A stretch of DNA of 26,371 nucleotides from assembly GCA_900757505.1 (NCBI GenBank), contig CAAEOE010000016.1, forward strand, positions 1-26,371, in the 5' to 3' direction. Of this stretch, positions 1 to 7,952 are shown one piece after another. The position numbers and the translations under genes were made by a program. The DNA is from an uncultured Collinsella sp. Lineage in GTDB: Bacteria > Actinomycetota > Coriobacteriia > Coriobacteriales > Coriobacteriaceae. The notes under the pieces were generated by a model. The model saw only the letters and a program-made list of their open reading frames with translations. It was not told the DNA's origin and made no database searches. Every line of letters begins with the position of its first letter. Position 1 is the stretch's first letter.

Positions 1-70
1 GGCCCAGATGTTACAGGTCGAGACAAACGGAACCACCGCAAAGGCGCCTACCCCTTCATGGTGGTTTTCG

Positions 71-102
71 ACAAAAGAAGCCGCCCCGATAACAGAGGCG
101 GC
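71..102 (-). terminator. Candidate intrinsic terminator downstream of the hydratase gene
   Basis: On the minus strand a 6-bp GC stem (GCCGCC at 97-102 pairing with GGCGGC at 80-85) is followed by a T-rich tract (TTCTTTTG). It lies about 150 nt past the hydratase stop and could end that transcript. The stem is short and the T tract is interrupted. Confidence 0.4.
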
Positions 103-160
103 ATCAAGCAAGTCTATTTATTAGCGTCCCTCAAGACCCAACGAGAACGCAGAAATGTAG

Positions 161-232
161 CCCGGGGCTTACCCTTTCCCGAACGCGACCCTCGCGAAGC
201 GCGTGAGCGGGCGGGAAAGGGTAAGCCCCGGG
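161..232. repeat. Perfect 20-bp inverted repeat with a 32-nt loop
   Basis: The left arm at 161-180 (cccggggcttaccctttccc) is perfectly complementary to 213-232. The loop is itself GC-rich and partly self-complementary. It begins 16 nt past the stop codon of the minus-strand hydratase gene. No T tract follows on either strand, so it is not a textbook terminator. It could be a 3'-end stabiliser, a Rho-associated structure or a REP-like unit. Positions 1-160 contain no gene I can support. Confidence 0.75.
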
Positions 233-248
233 CGGACAATTAAGTGCG

Positions 249-2549
249 TTACTCGGCAGCGGCCTTGAACTTGTTGTAGTTGATCAGGCAGCCGGCCTTG
301 ACGATGGCACGCTCCTCTGCCGTCATATCGGCAATGTAGAGCTCAATCTGCTCGACCGCACCGTCGGCGCGCACCACGTAGGCGGCGATGTCCTTTAGGT
401 CACCGTCGAGCGCGGCACGGATACCCGGCACAAAGACATAGTCGCCCACCTCAAAGCTGGGCTCGGCCTCCATCTGGAAGGGCACCATACCCCAGTTCAT
501 CACGTTGGAGCGATAGCGCTTGGTGGCGTACTCGTGGACGATGTTGGCCAGACCGCCGATCACGCGCTGACAGCTCGCGGCCTGCTCGCGGGCGGAACCG
601 TCACCGGGCTTCTTGGCATAGAGCATGGAGCCGTACTCAGTCGCCTTGGCATCGGCCGCGACACCCGCGCCGACCAGCGCCTCAAACACGCCCGCAAGCT
701 CGGCATCGAGTGCCGCCAGATCGCCTGCTGCCTTGCCGGCAACGCGGCGCTTCTCCACGGCGTCGACCTCCTTGGAGCGACCCACGTAGGCCGGATCGCG
801 ACGGCTGAGCGTAAACTCGGCCAGGCCCAGCGGGTTGGAGCGGAAGGAGCTCGTCTCGCCCGAAGGAATGAGCTCGTCGGTCGTGGTGACCGGATCCATG
901 ATCTTGGAGCACACCTTGAGCAGGATATCGTCGCCGAGCGGCTCCATCGCGGGCCACGGCTTGATGTTGGGACCCTCGACCAGCTCGTCGGCAGGCTCCG
1001 CCTTGCCAAAGCCCCAGTACACGCGCTTTTTGTACGGCGCGTCGTCAAAGGTGTACTCGCAGGCCTCGTCCCAAGTCTCCTCGGGCAGGTCGGTCGCCGG
1101 CGTCAGGACGCCGCCGTTGGCAGCCGTCGCCGCAATGGAGCGGGCGTCCATCAGGGCCACGGCGCTCAGCTGGCCATTGCCCGGCTTGGAACCCTCGCGG
1201 TTGGGGAAGTTGCGCGTAGTGTGGCGGATCGAAAGGCCGTTGTTGGCGGGCGTGTCGCCGGCGCCGAAGCACGGGCCGCAGAACGCCGTGCGCACGATCG
1301 CGCCGGCCTCCATGAGGTCGTAGATGTAGCCGCGGCGTGTAAGCTCGAGCGCCACGGGCTGGCTCGTGGGATAGACCGACAGCGAAAACTCGCCGCAGCC
1401 GGTGTTGGCGCCCTTGAGTACGCGGGCAGCCTGGACCACGGAATCGTAGTTGCCGCCCGAGCAGCCGGCGATAACGCCCTGCTGCACGTGCAGCTTGCCG
1501 TCGACGATCTTGTCGAGCAGGCTAAAGTGCGTCTTGCCCTCGCCGATCTTGGCGGCCTCGAGTTCCACCTCGTGCAGGATGTCCTCGAGGTTCTCGTTGA
1601 GCTCGTCGATCTCAAAGCCGTTGGAAGGATGGAACGGCAGCGCGATCATGGGCTTGATACTCGACAGATCGACTTCGACGCAGCCGTCGTAGTAGGCAAC
1701 ATCGGCGGGCTTGAGCTCGCGGTAGTCCTCGCCGCGACCGTGCATGGTCAAAAACGCGTGCGTGTCCTCGTCGGTGGCCCAGATGCTCGACAGGCAGGTG
1801 GTCTCGGTGGTCATGACGTCGACGCCGTTGCGGTAGTCGGTCGTCATGCTCGCGATACCGGGGCCCACGAACTCCATAACCTTGTTCTTGACGTAACCCT
1901 TGGCAAAGACGGCGCGGATGATGGCGAGCGCCACATCGTGCGGGCCGACGCCGGGACGCGGGGCGCCCGTGAGGTAGATGGCGACAACGCCGGGATAGGC
2001 AACATCGTAGGTGTCACGCAGCAGCTGCTTTGCCAACTCGCCGCCGCCCTCGCCCACTGCCATGGTGCCCAGGGCGCCGTAGCGGGTGTGCGAGTCGGAG
2101 CCCAAGATCATCTTGCCGCAGCCGGCGAAGTTCTCACGCATAAAGGAGTGGATGACCGCAATATGGGGCGGAACGAAGATGCCGCCGTACTTCTTAGCAG
2201 CGGAAAGGCCAAAGACGTGGTCGTCCTCGTTGATGGTGCCGCCCACGGCGCACAGCGAGTTATGGCAGTTGGTGAGCACGTAGGGCAGCGGGAACTGCTC
2301 CATGCCCGAGGCACGCGCCGTTTGGATGATGCCGACAAAGGTGATGTCGTGGCTCGCCATGGCGTCGAAGCGAATCTTGAGCGCCTCGGGATCTCCGGAC
2401 GTATTGTGTGCCTGGAGGATCGAATACGCGATGGTGCCACGCTTGGCATCCTCGGGCGTCTGCGTAATACCGCGCTCGGCAGCCTCGGCCTCAGGCACAA
2501 CCTCGCTGCCGTTACGCAGGTAGATGCCGTCCTCGTACAGCTTGACCAT
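249..2549 (-). CDS. Aconitase-family hydratase
   Basis: The 766-residue product has aconitase-superfamily architecture: an N-terminal catalytic [4Fe-4S] core and a C-terminal swivel domain. Visible motifs are DSHT at 152-155 (the aconitase DSHT block), C363 in AGCSGGN and C424/C427 in CGPC as the three cluster ligands, RNFPNREG near 446-453, and GSAREQAA at 651-658 plus YRSN near 679-682 in the swivel domain. The family isomerises hydroxy-tricarboxylates by dehydration and rehydration. Spacing and motif variants (AGCSGGN where classical aconitases have a CTNS-type motif) suggest the divergent E. coli YbhJ-like branch, so citrate/isocitrate as substrate is not certain. I chose the ATG at 2549 because GGGAGA lies just upstream; an in-frame ATG at 2594 would add 15 residues but has no clear ribosome site. 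The gene stands alone. Confidence 0.9.
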   Translation of the reverse strand: MVKLYEDGIYLRNGSEVVPEAEAAERGITQTPEDAKRGTIAYSILQAHNTSGDPEALKIRFDAMASHDITFVGIIQTARASGMEQFPLPYVLTNCHNSLCAVGGTINEDDHVFGLSAAKKYGGIFVPPHIAVIHSFMRENFAGCGKMILGSDSHTRYGALGTMAVGEGGGELAKQLLRDTYDVAYPGVVAIYLTGAPRPGVGPHDVALAIIRAVFAKGYVKNKVMEFVGPGIASMTTDYRNGVDVMTTETTCLSSIWATDEDTHAFLTMHGRGEDYRELKPADVAYYDGCVEVDLSSIKPMIALPFHPSNGFEIDELNENLEDILHEVELEAAKIGEGKTHFSLLDKIVDGKLHVQQGVIAGCSGGNYDSVVQAARVLKGANTGCGEFSLSVYPTSQPVALELTRRGYIYDLMEAGAIVRTAFCGPCFGAGDTPANNGLSIRHTTRNFPNREGSKPGNGQLSAVALMDARSIAATAANGGVLTPATDLPEETWDEACEYTFDDAPYKKRVYWGFGKAEPADELVEGPNIKPWPAMEPLGDDILLKVCSKIMDPVTTTDELIPSGETSSFRSNPLGLAEFTLSRRDPAYVGRSKEVDAVEKRRVAGKAAGDLAALDAELAGVFEALVGAGVAADAKATEYGSMLYAKKPGDGSAREQAASCQRVIGGLANIVHEYATKRYRSNVMNWGMVPFQMEAEPSFEVGDYVFVPGIRAALDGDLKDIAAYVVRADGAVEQIELYIADMTAEERAIVKAGCLINYNKFKAAAE

Positions 2550-2564
2550 ACTGTCTCCCACTCT

Positions 2565-2581
2565 GCCCAAAAGATTTGGGC
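2565..2581 (-). promoter_or_regulatory. Small hairpin in the hydratase 5' leader
   Basis: A 7-bp perfect hairpin (gcccaaa/tttgggc, 3-nt loop) lies about 15 nt upstream of the chosen start and would fold just ahead of the ribosome site. It may affect translation, or be chance. Confidence 0.4.
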
Positions 2582-2636
2582 GCATAGCATACATTCGTTC
2601 AATATCGTGCCATAGAACGGTTGCGAGTGGGTTACG

Positions 2637-2677
2637 AATCTACACGTTCACTTTATCTCAGTAAAGTAAAGGACGTG
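2637..2677 (-). promoter_or_regulatory. Putative hydratase promoter with an overlapping palindrome
   Basis: On the minus strand TTTACT (2665-2660) and TAGATT (2642-2637) are separated by 17 nt, a fair sigma-70-type match (4/6 and 4/6). A palindrome, ACTTTA-6-TAAAGT at 2650-2667, covers the -35 box, with weaker outer arms CACGT/ACGTG at 2643-2647 and 2673-2677. This placement suits a repressor operator. The regulator is unknown. Confidence 0.4.
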
Positions 2678-2698
2678 CACTTTGCATCACTCTTCTGA

Positions 2699-2800
2699 CA
2701 AGGAGTGTCCCAAAGTGCCGGCACAAAAGGAACGTCCCCAACTGCCAAGTGCCGCAAGAATGTCCCCTTTGACCAGTCATTTAAGAACGTCCCCAATGAC
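2699..2800. repeat. GTCCCC-type hairpin cluster, locus 1
   Basis: Short words ending in GTCCC or GTCCCC recur at about 2707, 2733, 2762 and 2788, each followed by a variable word. One clear hairpin is gtcatt (2776-2781) with aatgac (2795-2800), enclosing a loop that contains AACGTCCCC. The 13-mer caaggagtgtccc at 2699-2711 recurs at 22731-22743. The cluster directly precedes the structured element at 2831. No protein is encoded here. Confidence 0.65.
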
Positions 2801-2830
2801 TACCCTACCGTATCCGGAGCAAGGCAACGC

Positions 2831-2994
2831 AGCAGGTAGAGGACGGACAGCGAGCGACGTCCAGAGCGAACAAGTTGGCATGAAAAAGGCGAGGCATAGA
2901 CCTTCTGGTCATGCCTCGCCTTTTGAATGACAAATTGTCGCTCTGGACGTCGCGCAGCGTCGAGCCGTTACGCCGTTCGGCAGAACGGCGTAAC
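2831..2994. repeat. Structured interspersed element, copy 1
   Basis: Outer helix: 2854-2873 pairs with 2935-2953 (19 bp, one unpaired A). Linker strands TTGGCAT (2875-2881) and ATGACAA (2927-2933) pair with one mismatch. Inner hairpin: 2884-2897 pairs with 2911-2924, with bulged A2898, the constant GACC/GGTC tip (2899-2902, 2907-2910) and a TTCT loop. Terminal hairpin: 2967-2978 pairs with 2983-2994 (12 bp, loop GGCA), touching the hspR stop codon. Flanking conserved words are gcaggtaga at 2832-2840 and gcagcgtcgagc at 2954-2965. The same plan with different helix sequences recurs at 22808-22969 and 26261 to the window end. It lies in the 3' region of the chaperone operon and may serve as its terminator. 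Confidence 0.8.
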
Positions 2995-3411
2995 CTAGAG
3001 ATCCCCTCCGGCGCCCAAAAGCTTGCGCATGACTTGCTCGGGGTTAACTGAGCCGTCGCGCGGGGCTAAGGCAGTGATCTTCTTCTGCATCTTGTATTCG
3101 TGCAGCTCGTCCTCGAGCTGGCGCACGCGGGCGCGGAGCTTTTCGTTCTCGCGCTCGCGCTCCTCGGCACGCTCCTTCATATCGAGAATGCGCACCACGC
3201 CGGCAAGGTTGATGCCCTCGTCGGTCAGCTGGTTGATGAGCTCTAGGCGCTCGATATCGGCACGCGAATACAGACGCGTGTTGCCGCCCGAGCGCTGGGG
3301 ATTCACCAAGCCTTTGGACTCGTAGACGCGCAGAGTCTGCGGGTGCATGCCGGTCAGCTCGGCCGCCACGCTGATCATGTACAGCGGTTTGTTCCTATTG
3401 TCCTCGGCCAT
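2995..3411 (-). CDS. hspR: MerR-family heat-shock repressor HspR
   Basis: The 138-residue protein has an N-terminal MerR-type winged helix-turn-helix (about residues 10-78, with MHPQTLRVYESKGLV and the RLYSRADI wing), then a charged coiled coil (about 78-112). In actinobacteria HspR represses the dnaK operon by binding HAIR inverted repeats, with DnaK as co-repressor. It is the last gene of the cluster dnaK-grpE-dnaJ-hspR, the usual actinobacterial order, 72 nt downstream of dnaJ. It probably represses its own operon, although I could not find a clean HAIR site upstream of dnaK. The start at 3411 has a weak purine-rich site (GGGGTCAGGTAGC) ahead of it. Confidence 0.93.
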   Translation of the reverse strand: MAEDNRNKPLYMISVAAELTGMHPQTLRVYESKGLVNPQRSGGNTRLYSRADIERLELINQLTDEGINLAGVVRILDMKERAEERERENEKLRARVRQLEDELHEYKMQKKITALAPRDGSVNPEQVMRKLLGAGGDL

Positions 3412-3483
3412 GCTACCTGACCCCTTTCCGTCTCGTTATCGTCCATCATAAGCCCGCGGGCGCGGGCGTGCGCCGCGACCGCC

Positions 3484-4449
3484 CTAGTACGTCGCCTTGT
3501 AACGGTTGACCTTCTCGCGATAGTCGCGTGTGTCGGTCTCGCGCAGCTTGGTCATGGCATCGCGCTCGTCATCGGATAGGTTCGTGGGAACCTGCACCTT
3601 GATCTCGACAAGCAGTGCACCGGTGCGCCCGCGATGCTTAACGTCAGGCGCACCCATCTCCTTAAAGCGGAACTTCTTGCCCGTCTGGGTACCCGCGGGC
3701 ACCTTTAGACGAACCGTCGCACCGCCGGGCGTCGGCACGTCAACCGTGCAGCCAAGCGCCGCCTCATAGACCGAGACCGGTACCTCCATGGTCACGTCGG
3801 CACCTTTACGCTTAAACAGCGGATGCTCCTCCACGTGCGTGGTCACGACCAGGTCGCCGCGCTCGCCGCCGGCAACGCCGTACTCGCCGCGACGCTTGTA
3901 GCGCAGCTTGCCACCGTCGACCGCGCCCGCAGGCACCGAGACCGTAATGGTCTGTTGCTCGCCCGTCGAGGGAATGCGGTAGGTGACCTTGTGCGTCACG
4001 CCGCGAAACGCGTCCTCGGCCGTCACATCGACGGTCAGCGACAGGTCGCCGCCCTTGCGAGCACGGCTGCGGCCAGCGCCGGCACCGGCAGCGCCCGCAG
4101 CCCCGGCAAAGCCCGAGCCCCAATCGCTGCCCCAGGCGCCGTTGCCGCTAAAGATGCTGTCGAAGATGTCGCCCCAGCCGCTGGCACCCGCGCCGGCACC
4201 GTAGCCGCCGCCATACGCGCCGCCTGCGCCCGGCATGCCGCCAAACATGAGCATCTGGTCGTACTCTTTGCGCTTCTTCTCGTCCGAAAGCGTCTCGTAG
4301 GCCTCGCTGATCTCCTTGAACTTGGCCTCGTCGCCGCCGGCATCGGGGTGATATTTTTGCGCGAGCTTACGAAACGCGCTCTTGATCTCTTTGTCGGAGG
4401 CGCTCTTGGATACGCCCAGGATGTCATAGAAGGTTTTGCCTGCAGCCAT
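3484..4449 (-). CDS. dnaJ: DnaJ-family co-chaperone lacking the zinc-finger domain
   Basis: The 321-residue protein has a J domain at residues 5-67 with the HPD motif at 34-36, which stimulates DnaK ATPase. A Gly/Ala/Tyr-rich flexible linker follows (about 69-128), then the two C-terminal beta-sandwich substrate-binding domains (about 133-300). No CxxCxGxG repeats are present, so this is a type-B (CbpA-like) J protein although it occupies the dnaJ position of the operon. It may work with DnaK from this operon; another type-A DnaJ may exist elsewhere. The ATG at 4449 has AGGAGAGGAG upstream. A 107-nt gap with two strong hairpins separates it from grpE. Confidence 0.9.
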   Translation of the reverse strand: MAAGKTFYDILGVSKSASDKEIKSAFRKLAQKYHPDAGGDEAKFKEISEAYETLSDEKKRKEYDQMLMFGGMPGAGGAYGGGYGAGAGASGWGDIFDSIFSGNGAWGSDWGSGFAGAAGAAGAGAGRSRARKGGDLSLTVDVTAEDAFRGVTHKVTYRIPSTGEQQTITVSVPAGAVDGGKLRYKRRGEYGVAGGERGDLVVTTHVEEHPLFKRKGADVTMEVPVSVYEAALGCTVDVPTPGGATVRLKVPAGTQTGKKFRFKEMGAPDVKHRGRTGALLVEIKVQVPTNLSDDERDAMTKLRETDTRDYREKVNRYKATY

Positions 4450-4471
4450 CGTAGCTCCTCTCCTGTTTCAT

Positions 4472-4492
4472 CCGCCGCCCAGCGGGCGGCGG
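4472..4492 (-). promoter_or_regulatory. GC-rich hairpin upstream of dnaJ
   Basis: A 9-bp perfect stem (ccgccgccc/gggcggcgg, 3-nt loop) sits about 22 nt ahead of the dnaJ start. It could protect a processed mRNA 5' end or tune translation. Confidence 0.45.
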
Positions 4493-4521
4493 CTCATGCT
4501 TTCATATGGCACTAGGCCAGA

Positions 4522-4551
4522 AAGGGCCCCGGGTGTTGCCCCGGGGCCCTT
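4522..4551 (-). terminator. Strong hairpin between grpE and dnaJ
   Basis: A 12-bp perfect stem (aagggccccggg with its complement, 6-nt loop) starts 5 nt after the grpE stop. Only a short T tract follows on the minus strand (CCCTTTCT). It may cause partial termination or mark an RNA processing site, lowering dnaJ-hspR output relative to dnaK-grpE. Confidence 0.55.
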
Positions 4552-4556
4552 CTCAA

Positions 4557-5399
4557 TTACTCCTCGGTGCTCTCGGCCGTATCGGCCGCAGCATCCTCGG
4601 GCGCCGCTTCGGGCTCCGGTGCGGGGCGCTTCTCGCCGCCGTAGGTCACCGTCACCATCGCGGAACGCAGGATGCGATCCGCCATGCGGTAGCCCTTCTG
4701 GTACACGTCGTTGACGGTCTCGTCGTACTGCGACGCGTCCTCGACGCGACCCACGGCCTGGTGCTCGAGCGGATCGAACGCCTCGCCCTTGGGGTCGATG
4801 GGCTCAACGCCCTCGTGCGCAAACACATCGAGCAGCTTGGCATGCACCGCGTCGACGCCGTCGACGAACTGCTTAAAGTCGTCGGAAAGCTCTTGGCTGC
4901 GGGCATGGTCGATCGCGCGCTCGATATCGTCGATCACCGGCAACAGCGCGGTGACAAGCTTCTCGGTCGCGCGCTCGCGCTCGGCGATGCGCTCGTTGGC
5001 AGTACGGCGACGGAAGTTCTCCCAGTCGGCCTGCAGACGAGCGGTGCGCTCGGTAGCGTCCTTCGCCTTGTCCTCGGCGGCCTTCTGAGCCTCTGCCGCA
5101 GCATCGAGCTCATTGCGCACGTCGGCAAGCTCCTTTTGGGCCTGCTCGAACTTGAGCTTAAAGTCGTTGTCGGCGGCTTCCTCACCGGCGCGGATAGCAG
5201 CTTCCACCATCTCGTCCTCGGTCATCGTCGCCTCCTTGTTGGAATCCTCTACTTGGTTCTCGGCAGCCTCGGCGGCCTCGGCCTCGTTGGCCTCGGTATC
5301 GTCGACGGCCTCTACGGGAATCTTCACGTCCTTCTCCTCAGAGTCAACGGGGGCGGCGCCAGCGGCAGCCGCCTCCGTGCGAGCTTTACGGGCGGACAT
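4557..5399 (-). CDS. grpE: GrpE nucleotide exchange factor, with a possible internal start
   Basis: GrpE releases ADP from DnaK. The full reading is 280 residues: an acidic, Ala/Glu-rich N-terminal extension (about 1-75), a long charged coiled coil (about 78-135, including WENFRRRT), then the beta-wing head near DPLEHQAV. The stop of dnaK is 2 nt before this ATG. An in-frame ATG at 5225 (residue 59) is preceded by an ideal AAGGAGG at 5237-5231 with 5-nt spacing and would give a 222-residue protein, nearer the family's usual length. The 5399 start has only a weak GAGGAC upstream and may depend on coupling to dnaK. I keep the long form as the outer limit, but the short form may be the main product or a second isoform. 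Confidence 0.92.
   Translation of the reverse strand: MSARKARTEAAAAGAAPVDSEEKDVKIPVEAVDDTEANEAEAAEAAENQVEDSNKEATMTEDEMVEAAIRAGEEAADNDFKLKFEQAQKELADVRNELDAAAEAQKAAEDKAKDATERTARLQADWENFRRRTANERIAERERATEKLVTALLPVIDDIERAIDHARSQELSDDFKQFVDGVDAVHAKLLDVFAHEGVEPIDPKGEAFDPLEHQAVGRVEDASQYDETVNDVYQKGYRMADRILRSAMVTVTYGGEKRPAPEPEAAPEDAAADTAESTEE
5231..5237 (-). promoter_or_regulatory. Ideal ribosome-binding site inside grpE
   Basis: AAGGAGG on the minus strand lies 5 nt upstream of the in-frame ATG at 5225. It falls in codons for Asn-Lys-Glu-Ala, so it could arise by chance, but its strength exceeds that of the site at the outer start. It decides between a 280- and a 222-residue GrpE. Confidence 0.6.
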
Positions 5400-5401
5400 G
5401 A

Positions 5402-7294
<1,893 letters not shown>

Positions 7295-7490
7295 TAGAAA
7301 TTCCCTCTCTCTTTTGCGTTCGCGCCGCCTCGACGATCTGTCGCGCGGCGCTTCGGCTTGTCTTTCAGGATGTAGTGTATCCCCTTATGGGCCGGAATAT
7401 ACAAAATCTAAGTCAATTCATATAAGATTTCTTATTGCTGAGAGTTTAGGTTCTTAAATGCGCAGGTAGATGCGCTGATTGAGTTCTCGG
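7295..7490 (-). promoter_or_regulatory. dnaK upstream region; promoter not resolved
   Basis: The stretch 7385-7450 is markedly AT-rich against the GC-rich surroundings and must hold the dnaK promoter. TTGACT occurs on the minus strand at 7416-7411, and GATACACT near 7380, but I could not assemble a well-spaced pair. I see neither a CIRCE site nor a clear HAIR site (CTTGAGT-N7-ACTCAAG). Confidence 0.4.
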
Positions 7491-7569
7491 CAAATCTATC
7501 GAGATCTATGTAGAGATGGCTGAGGTTTGCGTCCGGGGGTGCCTGGGGGCCGTCTTGCGGAAAGCTCAT

Positions 7570-7745
7570 CCCGGTTTGAGCGTGGATTCCGGGTCGCAGT
7601 TTCCGTCTGAAGGCTCAACCGGAAACCGTATCCCGTTTTGAGAGCTGATACCGGCTCGCATTTTCCGCTAGCGGGCCTAACCGGAAACTGCAACCCGTTT
7701 TTCGACAAAATAATGGGATGCGGTTTCCGCAAGCACGCTCAATCG
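7570..7745. repeat. Cluster of alternating inverted repeat units (GGAAAC..ATCCC type), locus 1
   Basis: Units related to CGGAAACCGCATCCC and its complement alternate along this stretch. 7621-7634 pairs with 7715-7728 (13/14), and 7591-7605 with 7682-7696 (14/15); these two pairings cross, so alternative folds compete. Many units are followed by a TTTGAG-like word. The same family forms a second cluster at 22530-22712. The arrangement recalls REP/BIME palindromes. No protein-coding potential is apparent. Confidence 0.7.
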
Positions 7746-7777
7746 CCCTATATTTCAAGTCACCTTTAGCTAACATT

Positions 7778-7811
7778 TGCGCAGCTCAACGGCCCCACCT
7801 GCGCATTTTTT
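7778..7811 (+). terminator. Intrinsic terminator on the plus strand with no obvious gene upstream
   Basis: A 7-bp stem (tgcgcag 7778-7784 with ctgcgca 7799-7805) is followed directly by six T residues. No plus-strand gene precedes it in the window, so it may end a small RNA from 7440-7777 or stop antisense transcription before the ferredoxin promoter. Confidence 0.5.
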
Positions 7812-7863
7812 AGTAAACCTTGGCATACTCGGCGAACGGTATGAAGATGCCGGTCAGAGGGTA

Positions 7864-7891
7864 TTGCAAACGGTCGCTCCCGTGGTATGTT
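7864..7891 (+). promoter_or_regulatory. Putative ferredoxin promoter
   Basis: TTGCAA (7864-7869) and TATGTT (7886-7891) are separated by 16 nt, with a TGG just before the -10 box. The expected start near 7898 gives a leader of about 55 nt before the ferredoxin gene. Confidence 0.45.
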
Positions 7892-7952
7892 TTTGCCCGA
7901 ATCAAACCGGCGCGCATCGCCTGTAGCGTCGGTCAACAGAGAGGAAACTACC

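Noticed and set aside
58..243. Short plus-strand open frame at the window start
   Set aside because: It runs across two hairpins, has no ribosome site and gives a Lys/Arg-rich product with no family features. The frame is open to position 1, so the tail of an upstream gene cannot be fully excluded.
534..2615. 693-codon open frame antisense to the hydratase gene
   Set aside because: It mirrors a GC-rich real gene, is rich in His, Arg, Gly and Val with no recognisable domain, and has no ribosome site. It is a codon-bias shadow.
2682..2930. 82-codon open frame in the repeat region
   Set aside because: Falls entirely in GTCCCC repeats and the structured element; no conserved protein features.
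2831..2994. Retron non-coding RNA or group II intron
   Set aside because: No reverse transcriptase gene, no priming-guanosine arrangement and no domain V; the element occurs alone at three loci.
7570..7745. CRISPR array
   Set aside because: Units alternate in orientation, vary in sequence and have no regular spacers.
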